Positions 30,329 to 39,508 of a stretch of 64,000 nt of DNA are shown one piece after another. The stretch lies in NCBI GenBank assembly GCA_018806915.1, contig JAGKQI010000061.1, positions 1,364,001 through 1,428,000 on the forward strand, in the 5' to 3' direction. The notes below the pieces were generated by a model. It saw only the letters and a list, made by a program, of their open reading frames with translations. It ran no database searches and was not told the origin of the DNA. This stretch comes from Phytophthora colocasiae (taxonomy: Eukaryota > Oomycota > Peronosporomycetes > Peronosporales > Peronosporaceae). Position numbers and translations under genes: made by a program. Within the stretch, counting starts at the first letter, position 1. Each line of letters opens with the position of its first letter.

Positions 30329-30346
30329 GGCCATTACACTTTAGAA
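30329..30346 (+). promoter_or_regulatory. oomycete-type Inr upstream of RLK1
   Basis: GGCCATTACACTTTAG fits the oomycete Inr core (CATTYYNCAWTTT-like), 40 nt before the ATG at 30385. Confidence 0.4.
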
Positions 30347-30384
30347 TTTTCTACTGCTCTACCGGGAGCTCGTCCCGTTTCCGG

Positions 30385-32227
30385 ATGACGCTCCTTCATG
30401 TATTCTTGTTGACCACTACATTCCTCACCGTCAATGCGACTAAATATGACATCATGGCCACATACCTCGACCTGAACTGCAGTGCATCTGAACCTTACAT
30501 CGTGTACGCAAGACAAAATGGCGGTTGTACCGACGGAGTCTGCTATGCGTATTTGCTGAACAAACGGATCAATGTGACGGACGAACGAGCGTCGACGGAC
30601 TGCGCCGAAGAAGATTATCTCCAAGTCATGCGCAACTTTTACCACGACTCCCCGTACATTATCCACGAATTGTACTCCGATAGTGATTGTTCCACGTTCG
30701 AATACGCTGTTGGCTTTCTCGCGACGAATTCCTGTCTTGGGGGAAACCAGTCGTCGGGTTTGTACAACGAAGGCAGCTTAAACGCGGATGGATCGGCCAC
30801 AGTGACTCCGTATTTCTTGGATGTCGGATCAGGGACAATGGAAGGGGATAACTCCTGTCTATCTGCCAGCGCAGGGGTGGTCGGCGTCGACAAGGAAACT
30901 CTATCCAACCACTCGTGTCTAGATCTGGGAGAAATTAGCCAGCTGTACGACTTTTTCACGACGGATTCGGCAAATTCAGTGAGCTCCTTCCGCTGGTACA
31001 GCAGCAACGATCATGATCCAAGCGTAAACGAACAATCATCGTCCGAGAGCTCCCAGTCCAGCCTCGTTGATAGCACTTCAGCGTCCAACGACGACGGTTC
31101 TAGCGGTTCCATCGCAACGGAGAATCGAAGCAGTAACCTCAGCAGTGGAGCTGTTACTGGTATCATCCTCGCAGCAGTTTTTGTGTCTTTGGCGATCCTC
31201 CTCGCGATATGTTTCAGTCATTGCAGATTTAAAGCAATGCGAGAAGATAATCGATTCGCGAGAGCTACCAGTCCGGAAACGGATCCATTCGAAGCAGGAA
31301 ATGGGAAGAGAGGCCTCTGGGACGATGAGATCATCATTGCTAAGCGGATTCCTCGTGACAAGGTGAAGATCAGGAAGCTAATCAGTCGAGGAGCATTTGG
31401 AGAGGTGTACAGTGGCGTCTTCTACCAACGGAAAGTGGCAATTAAAATGCTTCCAGCATCCACACATACCAGTCTTCATCATGTCCTCACTGAAGCCAAG
31501 ATCACCGCCACTATGGAGCACCCACACATTGTTTCGTTCGTTGGAGTTGCTTGGGATTCACTCTCGGACTTGTGTGTGGCTCTGGAATTCATGGACGGTG
31601 GAGATCTTCGAGGGCTGTTGAACAAATACGAGACAACGAACCACGCCGTCGGCTTTGACAGGCAGAAAACCGTCATCGCTATGCACGTTTGCCATGCTTT
31701 GACGTACCTACACTCGTTGTCTCCTCCGATGATCCACCGAGACCTGAAGTCGAAGAATATTCTACTGAATAGCGCACTGGTCCGACTTTGGCATCTCGCG
31801 TGAACGACTGGACCATACAATGACTGCAGGTGTCGGGACTTCGCTCTGGATGGCGCCAGAGATCATGTTGGGCGAGAAATACGACGAGAAAGCCGATATC
31901 TTCTCATTCGGCGTGGTTTTATCGGAGTTGGACGTCCACACGCTACCGTATTCGCACGCAAGACGACGCACTCGGGAGCCCGAGGGGCGTGAACTGACAG
32001 ACCCCACTCTGTTTCAAAGAGTGTCGAATGGGGAAGTTCGCGTGGAGTTTTCGTATTTCAGTCCTCGCTCGATCGTGAAGCTTGGTCATGCCTGTGTATC
32101 CGTAGACCCTAAAGAGAGACCCACTGCCGCAGAAGCGCTGTATAAACTTCAGCTTGTCCTAGCCCAGGAATTGCGGGACTTCAGTGCCGTTCCAGTCCAC
32201 TGTTGTGTTAAGCTGTCTCGTCGATGA
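30385..32227 (+). pseudogene. receptor-like TKL kinase 1 (RLK1), broken before the DFG motif
   Basis: Signal peptide (MTLLHVFLLTTTFLTVNA), an eight-cysteine ectodomain ending RWYSSND, a Ser-rich stalk, a TM segment (about 31140-31210), the juxtamembrane motif GLWDDEIIIAKRIPRDKV, then a TKL kinase: SRGAFGEVYSG, VAIKML and HRDLKSKN. At about 31783-31787 the codons that would encode the AKLS residues before DFG are missing (about 11 nt lost compared with paralogues). Frame 1 therefore stops at 31803, and the rest (DFG in another frame, TMTAGVGTSLWMAPE, to 32227) continues one frame over. The remaining sequence is well conserved, so the loss looks recent. Confidence 0.85.
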
Positions 32228-32433
32228 AAAGCGGTCTCATGGGCGCGGGGCGACAACGCAGCCCGGACTCGTTACTGCAACCATATATGAGACATGTAAA
32301 GTTGCTTTAACGCCTTTCATGGTTGCTATAGCACATTTTAAAAATTACCGTCGTAAACTAAAACCAAAAATTCTAAAAAAATAATCCCTACACCATATCG
32401 TGACGGTTCCGACTCACCGACATTTCCGACAAG

Positions 32434-32470
32434 CAGGAAAAACCTCGCTAAGAGGGAGGTTTTTTTCCTG
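32434..32470. repeat. imperfect hairpin CAGGAAAAACCTC / GAGGTTTTTTTCCTG
   Basis: An inverted repeat of 13-15 bp with a short loop in the region between RLK1 and the Crypton. Possibly an end structure of a small element; no target duplication found. Confidence 0.5.
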
Positions 32471-32599
32471 TCTGAGTTTTCTCCCCACTCTCAAACAGCG
32501 ACTGAACGAGACACGGGTGGCGCTGGCAAGCTTCCTGTGCGGATGCCCAGACGATCTGGACGACGGCGTGCCGGACGACGGGAAGCGCCGCTGGAGGAT

Positions 32600-32745
32600 G
32601 CTGAGCTGCTGAAGGATGCTGTGCTGAAGGAGGACGCCGTGCTGGAGGAGGGCGCCGTGCTGGAGGAGGACGCCGTGCTGCAGGAGGAAGCCGTGCTGCA
32701 GGAGGAAGCCGTGCTGGAGGAGCTGGAGGAGGAAGCCGTGCGGTT
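32600..32745. repeat. 18-bp minisatellite
   Basis: About seven or eight degenerate tandem copies of a GTGCTGGAGGAGGACGCC-type unit. It creates low-complexity open frames on both strands (DAVLEEG repeats on plus, LLQHG repeats on minus) that I do not regard as genes. Confidence 0.8.
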
Positions 32746-32839
32746 GGAGATCACCGTGTGAGAATGTCGTGTGGATGGAGGACGTCGTGCGGCTTGAAGG
32801 TGCAGACGCAAGCCACTCAAGACCGCTGGCACTGCAGGT

Positions 32840-32890
32840 GCAGAGCTCTGATGGTAAAGAGCTGAGGGTTCGAGTCCCTTCTGTCGGCTT
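32840..32890 (+). other. tRNA-like remnant (D-arm and T-arm without anticodon arm)
   Basis: AGCTCTGATGGTAAAGAGCT can form a D-arm, followed directly by AGGGTTCGAGTCCCT, which forms a T-arm with a classical box B. The anticodon arm and a matching acceptor stem are missing, so it is not a functional tRNA; probably a SINE or tRNA-derived relic. Confidence 0.3.
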
Positions 32891-32916
32891 AACCTGCTTA
32901 TTATCGTATTGAGTCA

Positions 32917-33654
32917 TTATGCTGCTAACTCTTGTCCTACTACTTGTAGAACATCTTGTGAAGCAGCCGGCGCTGGGTCGACGATCCTCTCCAGGGCGAG
33001 GTGGCTGCGATATACCATGATGCGACTGTCAAGTGCGCCAGATCGATGAAGCTTGCGCATTTCGCGCAGTACACTGCTTGCTCCTTTTGCCCGGATTTTC
33101 TGCTTCTTCAAGAACGCAAGGACGGCTGTTTCAGCGCGTTCTCCTACTTCGAGGACACGGTCTTTGAAGTCTACCGCTTCCTCGCGCAGCTCGAATCCAC
33201 CATCAAGAAAGAGTTTCATGTACGCAACGCCCAGGCGATAGTCGGACTTCTTCTGGCGGTCGCTAGAATGCCAGACACGGGGAATCCTCGTGTACCACTC
33301 ATACCACAGCGATGACAGGTTTGTAGCAGCTTTCTTTCTTCGCTTTGGGGGTGGTGCTTGCTCTGACGACGCTTGTTCTTGTCCTTGTTCATTAGTATTC
33401 TTGACAGGTAGCGCTTTCTTCAGGACGATCGCCTCCATCGCGAGCAGACGCGCAGACATGAGCCGGTTGCTCTCAATAATCTCGCTAATGACAGCCTCAT
33501 GGTGACACCCAGCGTGGCAGCAGTTGCTCTTTGCCTCCGATTTTTCGTGTGCTTGTTCAGGGCTCGCAGCAGCAGCGGAATTGATAGCCATTGACCAAGC
33601 CAGCATCGGCGACCGGGATATCAGCCACGCGCAAACATTCCTCGATACGCGCAA
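32917..33654 (-). CDS. Crypton C-terminal region (GCR1_C-like DNA-binding domain)
   Basis: 245-aa frame overlapping the recombinase frame by 98 nt. Contains a Cys/His cluster (CCHAGCHH), a heptad-rich stretch (ISEIIESNRLMSARLLAMEAI), a basic patch (PPPKRRKKAA) and the block LSSLWYEWYTRIPRVWHSSDRQKKSDYRLGVAYMKLF (shown here only as a motif region at about 33215-33325), which resembles the GCR1_C domain found after the recombinase in Cryptons. Probably the C-terminal part of one protein with the upstream frame; a one-base shift in the overlap around 33560-33650 or a small intron would join them. Confidence 0.5.
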   Translation of the reverse strand: MRVSRNVCAWLISRSPMLAWSMAINSAAAASPEQAHEKSEAKSNCCHAGCHHEAVISEIIESNRLMSARLLAMEAIVLKKALPVKNTNEQGQEQASSEQAPPPKRRKKAATNLSSLWYEWYTRIPRVWHSSDRQKKSDYRLGVAYMKLFLDGGFELREEAVDFKDRVLEVGERAETAVLAFLKKQKIRAKGASSVLREMRKLHRSGALDSRIMVYRSHLALERIVDPAPAASQDVLQVVGQELAA

Positions 33655-35071
33655 CGAACAATGTGTCAGGCGCCTGCGCCTTAACTTGCGGGAAATACTT
33701 GATAAGGTAAGCTGTCAGCACTCCAATGACCTTGCGACTAACGTTTAGCTTTGCGTCTGCCAGCCCGATGCAGGAACTGAACAGCAGCTCTTCCAAGCGC
33801 GCTATGCGTTCCTGTGCAGCATGATCCAGCGCTGCAACGTCCACGATAACGGGAACTTCGTCAGCGCTCCAGCCGCTCAGCACTCTGGCAACCTTTCGGT
33901 CTTCGCGCGGGGTGTTGAAGACATAAGCGAACCCTTTGTTTGTGCGGGTCATATCCCATGACCCCCGGTCAAAGATCCACTGTGCAGCTAGGCGCTCGTC
34001 TCCGTTGGCGTGCTGGGCTCCTCCGCGGCGAAAGGAGTGCGAGGTCAGGTTGCTGGTTGCTCCAGCCGGTTCAGCCACCCGCTTCAAAAAGCGGTTGACG
34101 TACGCTTGGACTCCGTCCTCGCCGCGACTTTGGCTGCACCTTGCGGGACTTGATACTGGAGGCTGAGCTGGTAGGGCGGCAGTGGTGGCTTGGGACGAGC
34201 TGGGGCTGGGCGGACTTAGTGTGGGTGGCAGGGTGGCGATGCTGGGTAGCGACGTGGACGCTCCCAATTCCAGTGCAGTGTCGTTGCAATCGGCGACGCT
34301 AACCCGCAGCACCTCAAGCAGAGGTGCTCCAGCACCTAGCGAGGTTGGTGCGGTGGTGGTGAGAGAGGGAAGCTGACTTAGCAGCGAGGCACACGGCGCC
34401 TCCTGCATCACCAGAGCGACGGCAAGCGTGTGCAGGGGGCAAGTGAGGAAATCGTCGCGGTCAGGTACGAGGGTGAGGCCTTGCTCTTCAGCGGTTTTTA
34501 CGCGAAGCATGCGTACGTAGAAAATGTTGTCTGCTGACATTGTGATGTGCTGCTTGCTGATGTAGCCGAAATCCGAGGAGCGCCCAAAACAGTGCCACAT
34601 GAGGCACGCGAGTGCCGCATCTTCGTAGTCGGTAGCAACAGAGGCCGTCCTGTACACATAGCGAATTAGCGCACTTAAATCCGCCTTCGTACAAGGCGGA
34701 GCTTTGTTAGTAAATCCCCCATTGTCACGTTTCAAGCAATGTTTTTCTAAAGTCTTGCCTTGCTTTAGCAGGATTAACTCGGTGGGAACCCGAAGATGAG
34801 GATGCTCATCAAAAAACCAATGCTTAACGTTCCTAAAGTATGAAATGGCTGTGTTAGACGCCAACTTACCTTTCTTACCTTCATACGTCGCCAGGTAGTA
34901 GCCAAAGCGGTCCATGATGGCCGCAAGGCTCTTGCCGGAGCTGTCACTAACTACACAGGCTTGAATTACATTCATAGACACATTTTCTGCTTTAAGCATA
35001 CGCTCGAAAGCACTGATCCCTGTAGTGCGCGCTTTTTGCGTGTTCGTAGGGATGAGTGCAGAGATACTCAT
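33557..35071 (-). CDS. Crypton tyrosine recombinase
   Basis: 504 aa from the ATG at 35071 (MSISALIPT). The N-terminal half is a SAM-like core-binding region (AFERMLKAENVSMN, AISYFRNVKHWFFDEHPHLR). The catalytic half shows a candidate first Arg in WHCFGRSSDF, the H-x-x-R motif in TSHSFRRGGAQHANG, and a candidate nucleophile Tyr in TNKGFAYVFNT, the classic R...HxxR...Y set of DNA-rearranging recombinases. A Ser/Thr/Pro-rich insert separates the first Arg and HxxR. The frame ends RCCCEP while the following domain continues in another frame, so the protein is split by a frameshift or an unrecognised intron. Confidence 0.7.
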   Translation of the reverse strand: MSISALIPTNTQKARTTGISAFERMLKAENVSMNVIQACVVSDSSGKSLAAIMDRFGYYLATYEGKKGKLASNTAISYFRNVKHWFFDEHPHLRVPTELILLKQGKTLEKHCLKRDNGGFTNKAPPCTKADLSALIRYVYRTASVATDYEDAALACLMWHCFGRSSDFGYISKQHITMSADNIFYVRMLRVKTAEEQGLTLVPDRDDFLTCPLHTLAVALVMQEAPCASLLSQLPSLTTTAPTSLGAGAPLLEVLRVSVADCNDTALELGASTSLPSIATLPPTLSPPSPSSSQATTAALPAQPPVSSPARCSQSRGEDGVQAYVNRFLKRVAEPAGATSNLTSHSFRRGGAQHANGDERLAAQWIFDRGSWDMTRTNKGFAYVFNTPREDRKVARVLSGWSADEVPVIVDVAALDHAAQERIARLEELLFSSCIGLADAKLNVSRKVIGVLTAYLIKYFPQVKAQAPDTLFVARIEECLRVADIPVADAGLVNGYQFRCCCEP

Positions 35072-35231
35072 ACTGGTTCCTGCCTGGCGCTTCTGCTGTT
35101 TCAGAGTGTGGAGGACCACCAGCTCCACAACGTCCTATATTAGGTTTTTGCCTATTTGTAGTAATTATGAGGATATTTGAATAGTGTATACTTGACTACA
35201 TTTCACTATCTGCATATACATGTTGTGTCTC

Positions 35232-35257
35232 GCTTCCGACAAATATTTGTCGGAAGC
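35232..35257. repeat. perfect 26-nt palindrome
   Basis: GCTTCCGACAAAT followed directly by its complement ATTTGTCGGAAGC, with no loop. A partial third copy (GCTGTCGGAA) follows at once. Confidence 0.9.
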
Positions 35258-35450
35258 TGTCGGAACTAAAACTTTATCTTTAAGCGGTTTTATTGGATGA
35301 AAATAGTGAATGGAGACTCCGTGATTGGTCAGAGTGCCATTCATTTCATTCGTTGCACAATCCTACTAAGTTGTCTGTCGGAAAAAATACGATATTCATC
35401 CATACACAAATGCTACGTAATAGATACACAAACGTTACACAAATTTTATT

Positions 35451-35490
35451 AAGTACGATATGATTAAGTACGATATGATTAAGTACGACT
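35451..35490. repeat. 15-bp tandem repeat AAGTACGATATGATT, 2.7 copies
   Basis: Copies start at 35451, 35466 and 35481 (the last is partial). A TTAAGTACGAT stretch also occurs near 29735. Confidence 0.85.
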
Positions 35491-35571
35491 TCTCTGAACC
35501 GCTCATTTGAAGATCTGCGCGGGAGGGGGAGGATCTTCTAGCACATCCAGCGAGGAACGGGCGGGGGACTA

Positions 35572-35928
35572 ATGGAGCAACCACAGAACGCTCCAGCAAA
35601 GGCCGGTACGCTTATGAATGAGAGGGTATTATTAGAACTGAGTTTAAGCAGATTTCTGATGCAAGTTTCTGTAGGCCGGAAGTTGCGAAGCCTTAACAGA
35701 AGCCTCAAGGTCGCTTATGACGCGCTTGGTATTGAAGATGACGACCTCAGTGACAAGGATTTCGAACCTGGGGACGATTTGGACGACGAAGATGAAGACG
35801 AAGGGGTTTCTACGACTAAGACGCGCGAAGATTCTGCTCGAAATTCTGGTTCGTTCGTTAACCTGGTCATTTACCTAAGATTTTGTATTTTGCTAATGAT
35901 CCTTTGGGTGGTGATGGTTAGCGAGTAA
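35572..35928 (+). CDS. hypothetical small acidic protein
   Basis: 118 aa, unrecognised. An acidic middle (DDDLSDKDFEPGDDLDDEDEDEG) is followed by a hydrophobic C-terminal segment (LVIYLRFCILLMILWVVMVSE). A GGTAAAT-like splice donor context near the NLVIYL segment suggests that the hydrophobic end could be intron read-through. Possibly a transposon-associated fragment. Confidence 0.3.
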   Translation: MEQPQNAPAKAGTLMNERVLLELSLSRFLMQVSVGRKLRSLNRSLKVAYDALGIEDDDLSDKDFEPGDDLDDEDEDEGVSTTKTREDSARNSGSFVNLVIYLRFCILLMILWVVMVSE

Positions 35929-36256
35929 AAGAGGACCTCTGAACAACCAGACCATCAAGCTCTCAGGTATGGTTGCTTTTGTTGTATATGGTTGTTTTTA
36001 CGTGTGTATGGTTGCTTTTAGCTATTGTGGTTACATTAACGTCTTACATGGCGGAAACTTTCCTCTTTGTTTCTCAGATTCCAAAACTCCATTGTCATGC
36101 GCTTACGCATGTTGTGAATGATCTTGTGCAATTCACGTGAAAGTCGCATTGCTCGTGGTACAGCTGATAAAGTGAAGGCCATTCATGAGAAACTAGTGGA
36201 CGAGCTGAAATAAGCAATAATAAAGCAGTATTAGCTTTATCAGGAGGAACGCAACA
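35929..36256. other. spacer with repeated GGTTGCTTTTA motifs
   Basis: (T)GGTTGCTTTT(A/G) or close variants occur near 35969, 35990 and 36009, and again near 36710, 36728 and 36762 in the next spacer. They flank the small minus-strand frame and could be subterminal repeats of an unrecognised element. No inverted ends found. Confidence 0.35.
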
Positions 36257-36511
36257 CTATTCGTTCAATCTGGCTACTGCCACATCCAGTAGCGCTCGAA
36301 AAGATAGCGGATAGTCTTGAATGTCGCTGGAGTTTTCTAGCTCGGAAGCCAAAGCATAAATGGTTTCCTCGTTCTCTGCAATCCGGGACAACAGCTGGAC
36401 CTGAAGGCGCAAAATGCTCTCCAGACTTGAACCAATCTTCTCGACGGTGTTTTTCATTTCTCCGAGCTCTTCGATTCGCACCAACTCGCGGGAAAGCGAT
36501 CTTCTGTCCAT
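36257..36511 (-). CDS. hypothetical short coiled-coil protein
   Basis: 84 aa from the ATG at 36511 (MDRRSLSRELVRIEELGEM). Strong heptad pattern through NTVEKIGSSLESILRLQVQLLSRIAENEETIYAL, suggesting a single coiled coil. The frame extends upstream without a good start, and CATTTTCAG just before the ATG could be a splice acceptor, so it may be the last exon of a larger or decayed gene. No family recognised. Confidence 0.3.
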   Translation of the reverse strand: MDRRSLSRELVRIEELGEMKNTVEKIGSSLESILRLQVQLLSRIAENEETIYALASELENSSDIQDYPLSFRALLDVAVARLNE

Positions 36512-36803
36512 GTCGTTCGCTCTGAAAATCGCCAAGTGTTCAATGTGTGTACCACATGTAGTTATGTAGCACACTAAATATAGTGTGGTATACCCTATTG
36601 TATGTGACTTACACATGTCTATTTTTAGACTCTGCAGCGTAATATATGAAGTGAATTGGTGACAACGACGACGTGTTCGTGTAAGTTATTATTCCTTACC
36701 TGGTGATGTGGTTGCTTTTAGCTTGTAAGGTTGTTTTACGGGTTGTTGTATTGTCGTACTATGGTTGCAGTAACGCCTCTCGTCGCAGCCTCAGCAAACG
36801 TGC

Positions 36804-38639
36804 ATGAGCGGTGCGAACAGCAGAAGGCAGTTCCGTATGCCCCCCAACCATTTGTCACTTTACCTTTTAACTGTCTCCTTTGAGTCTACCCGAACGAAAC
36901 GAGCTCGTCTCAAGCTTGTAAGATGCTGGACATTAATGACAGCGTTAGCTGCTCAAACCTTTCAGGTATCCTATGCAGCGCCACTGTACAAGATTTCCGC
37001 CTCGTACCTCGGTGACCAATGCGATGGAACACCCTACGCAGTCTACGCTTCCTCAGCAACGGACTGCACTGCCACTACCTGCTCTGCTGGCTCCAGTAAC
37101 ATTAACGCAGATATGCAGACGATCGACTGCTCTACAGACTACATTCAAGTGATGCGCGACAAGTTCGGTGACTCTCCGTACCTGATCGAGCAAATGAGCA
37201 CGGACGAAACATGCAAGAAACTCTCCATGGCGTTCGGGTACCCTGCGTCTGGGAATTGCGTGGGTGCTTACGACAAAAGCTACTACGTCATTGCAAGCCT
37301 CAATACGAATGGCTCGGCGTCTGTCAAATTCTACAACCAACGCTCCTGTTTGACAAGCGACTGGTACAAGACGGACAGCGTGGACCAAACTGCACTTGAA
37401 GGCCATTTGTGTACGGAGAAGGCGTATACCTGGTACAGCAGCAACGACATTGAGAGTTCGGGTGGTAGTAGTGAAAGTACTGACGGTGACCCACAAGAAG
37501 ATTTTAGAGACGAACCTCGTGACGAAGGACTCAGCACTGCTGCCATTGTCGTCATTGTCTTGGGGATTTCCGCATTTGTAGCGACGATCGTGGCCGTCAC
37601 TCTCTTTGTCTACAAGCGACGAATTAAGGCTCAAGCTCTCAAAGACACGAAAGCGACGACTTTGAACTCGGACAGGAGCAGTGTCGCCTTGTTAGAAACT
37701 CCAGGAACTGGGGTTTCTGGACTTGGACGTAGCGTTCTAGGGAAAACCGGACTTTGGGACGACGACGTCATCACGGCCAAAAGAATCCCGCGAGACAAGG
37801 TGCAGACGCAGAAACTTATCAGTCGCGGTGCCTTTGGTGAAGTTTATGCTGGTATTTTCAACGGCCAACAAGTTGCTGTCAAGGTGCTTATCCCTGCCAC
37901 CCGTACGAACTTGAAGCATGTGAATGAGTTTCTCGCAGAAGCCAAGATGAACGCTATGATGGACCACCCGCATGTCGTGATGTTCGTTGGTGTCGCTTGG
38001 GACTCGCTCTCTGATCTCTGCGTTGTTCTTGAGTACATGCACGGAGGCGAACTCCGATCACTGTTAGACCAGTATTTAAAGGCGAATCACCCGACTGGAT
38101 TCAACAAGCAGAAGGCCACCACTGCCCTTCAAGTCTGTCACGCTTTGACGTATCTCCACTCGCTGGATCCACCCGTGATTCATCGAGATTTAAAGTCTCG
38201 AAACATCCTGTTCAGTAGCGACATGGAGGCGAAACTCTCGGACTTTGGTATTTCACGAGAACGGATGGACCAGACCATGACTGCGGGTGTTGGTACGTCG
38301 CTGTGGATGGCCCCTGAAGTGATGATGGGAGAACGGTACGATGACAAGGCCGACATGTTCTCGTTCGGAGTGGTGCTCTCGGAGCTTGATGTCCATACGA
38401 TGCCATACGCCAAGGCGAAACAGGAAAGCCTAGAGTCGAATGGGCGAGCGATGGTGGACTCAGTGCTGCTGCAGAGGGTGGCGATGGGTCAAGTGCGCGC
38501 GGAGTTTTCAGACTCGAGTCCGGAGGCGATGGTAGAGCTCGGTCGTGCGTGTCTAGATGTGGACCCGGTGAAACGCCCAAATGCAGCGGAAGCGCTGTAC
38601 AAGCTGCATGTGATCTGCAAAGGCATGGTCGAAGCTTGA
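36804..38639 (+). CDS. receptor-like TKL kinase 2 (RLK2), intact
   Basis: 611 aa. The ectodomain starts LYKISASYLGDQCDGTPYAV and has the eight family cysteines (DQC, TDC, TTC, IDC, ETC, GNC, RSC, HLC), ends TWYSSND, and is followed by an acidic/Ser stalk and a TM segment (IVVIVLGISAFVATIVAVTLFVY). Juxtamembrane GLWDDDVITAKRIPRDKV leads into the kinase: SRGAFGEVYAG, K360 in VAVKVL, H460-R-D462 in HRDLKSRN, D480 in DFG, APE in LWMAPEV. All catalytic residues are present, so it should be an active Ser/Thr (TKL) kinase. The N-terminal ~50 residues before SYAAP do not look like a normal signal peptide. A 5' intron ending at CTTTCAG (about 36965) and a separate signal-peptide exon are likely, so the start at 36804 is uncertain. 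Confidence 0.85.
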   Translation: MSGANSRRQFRMPPNHLSLYLLTVSFESTRTKRARLKLVRCWTLMTALAAQTFQVSYAAPLYKISASYLGDQCDGTPYAVYASSATDCTATTCSAGSSNINADMQTIDCSTDYIQVMRDKFGDSPYLIEQMSTDETCKKLSMAFGYPASGNCVGAYDKSYYVIASLNTNGSASVKFYNQRSCLTSDWYKTDSVDQTALEGHLCTEKAYTWYSSNDIESSGGSSESTDGDPQEDFRDEPRDEGLSTAAIVVIVLGISAFVATIVAVTLFVYKRRIKAQALKDTKATTLNSDRSSVALLETPGTGVSGLGRSVLGKTGLWDDDVITAKRIPRDKVQTQKLISRGAFGEVYAGIFNGQQVAVKVLIPATRTNLKHVNEFLAEAKMNAMMDHPHVVMFVGVAWDSLSDLCVVLEYMHGGELRSLLDQYLKANHPTGFNKQKATTALQVCHALTYLHSLDPPVIHRDLKSRNILFSSDMEAKLSDFGISRERMDQTMTAGVGTSLWMAPEVMMGERYDDKADMFSFGVVLSELDVHTMPYAKAKQESLESNGRAMVDSVLLQRVAMGQVRAEFSDSSPEAMVELGRACLDVDPVKRPNAAEALYKLHVICKGMVEA

Positions 38640-38905
38640 TATGGGATGCGAGATTAAGTTATAAGCCCAAACCGTCAGTGGTGCGTGGGAAATTATCCTT
38701 GACGACTTGAGATCATTTATGTCTGGAATGACAACGGCATACCGTTTGAGTATCCAGCTGGGTGAATATACATTCGATCGATGCGTTTTATCCTCTCGGC
38801 GACGGTAAGTTGCCAGTACATCATGGAATCATGCACTGGCAATCAACCCATGCCAGCAGTGCAGTGCTGGAGCACAGTGCATCTTATTCCCAAAACTTCC
38901 TGAAG
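38640..38905. other. short spacer
   Basis: Between RLK2 and the RLK ectodomain fragment. A CATGGAATCATGCACTGG-type near-repeat lies at 38820-38850; no gene. Confidence 0.4.
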
Positions 38906-39292
38906 ATGACACGTCTTGTGCTGTTCCTGTTACTTATTGTTAGTATTTTGTGGAGTTTGGTTCACGGCGCCATGTACGAGATTTCAGTGTTCTACAGCGA
39001 TGACTGTTATGACAACTCGATCTACGCAGTAAAAGCGAAACCTAACGGTGCTTGTTCCGACGACATCGTCAAATGCATTGACGATGGCCATGGGGGTAAA
39101 AAAGCAACTGAATGCGCTGACGACTACCTGGCCGTCATGAGAAGTTTTCTTGGTTCCTACTCGAACACGTACATCATCCAGAAGCTGTATTCTGGCACAA
39201 CCTGCTTGGAGTTCGAGTATGCCATAGGATCTGTCGAGACGGGCAAATGCACTACCGTCTTACCGCGCATCAGCCGCCTAGGCGCACTATAG
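38906..39292 (+). pseudogene. RLK ectodomain fragment
   Basis: The ATG at 38906 starts a signal peptide (MTRLVLFLLLIVSILWSLVHG) followed by the first part of the RLK ectodomain: MYEISVFYSDDCYDNSIYAV, then cysteines in GAC, VKC, TEC, TTC and GKC, i.e. the first six of eight. Similarity stops after ETGKC and a stop follows at 39290. No stalk, TM or kinase follows; a pogo transposase and then a LINE do. It is probably the 5' end of an RLK gene cut off by transposon insertions, and the kinase fragment at 55.5-56.1 kb may be its 3' end. Confidence 0.75.
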
Positions 39293-39508
39293 AAGGGATA
39301 AACAGCAAGGATTTGGAGCTCGACCTCGCGTGTACTACGCCCAGTTCAGATAGAACGCCCATGTACGAAGCATTAGCCCCGCTCCTGCTGTAAGACTACC
39401 TGCTGTAAGAGTACCTGGAGAACGGTTGGCTCGCAGCGACTGATAGGTAGTTGTGGAGCGTGTCTTCATACGCAATTTCCAATCGTCGGCAACACTGGAC
39501 AGCCAGCC

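Larger units (their letters stand above)
32917..35071 (-). mobile_element. Crypton-type element (tyrosine recombinase transposon)
   Basis: Two adjacent, slightly overlapping minus-strand frames encode a tyrosine recombinase followed by a region resembling the GCR1_C DNA-binding domain, the arrangement of Crypton elements known from fungi and oomycetes. Cryptons lack terminal inverted repeats, so the ends cannot be placed; the coordinates cover coding parts only. Confidence 0.65.
35072..35571. other. spacer with palindrome and tandem repeat
   Basis: AT-rich, no gene. Holds the 26-nt palindrome (35232-35257), further GTCGGAA motifs near 35262 and 35378, and the 15-bp tandem repeat (35451-35490). 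Confidence 0.5.

Noticed and set aside
32835..32895. Possible tRNA gene
   Set aside because: D-arm and T-arm are directly adjacent; the anticodon arm is absent and the acceptor ends do not pair.
32414..32917. Minus-strand frame with LLQHG repeats and plus-strand frame with DAVLEEG repeats
   Set aside because: Both are translations of the same 18-bp minisatellite; nothing else supports a gene.
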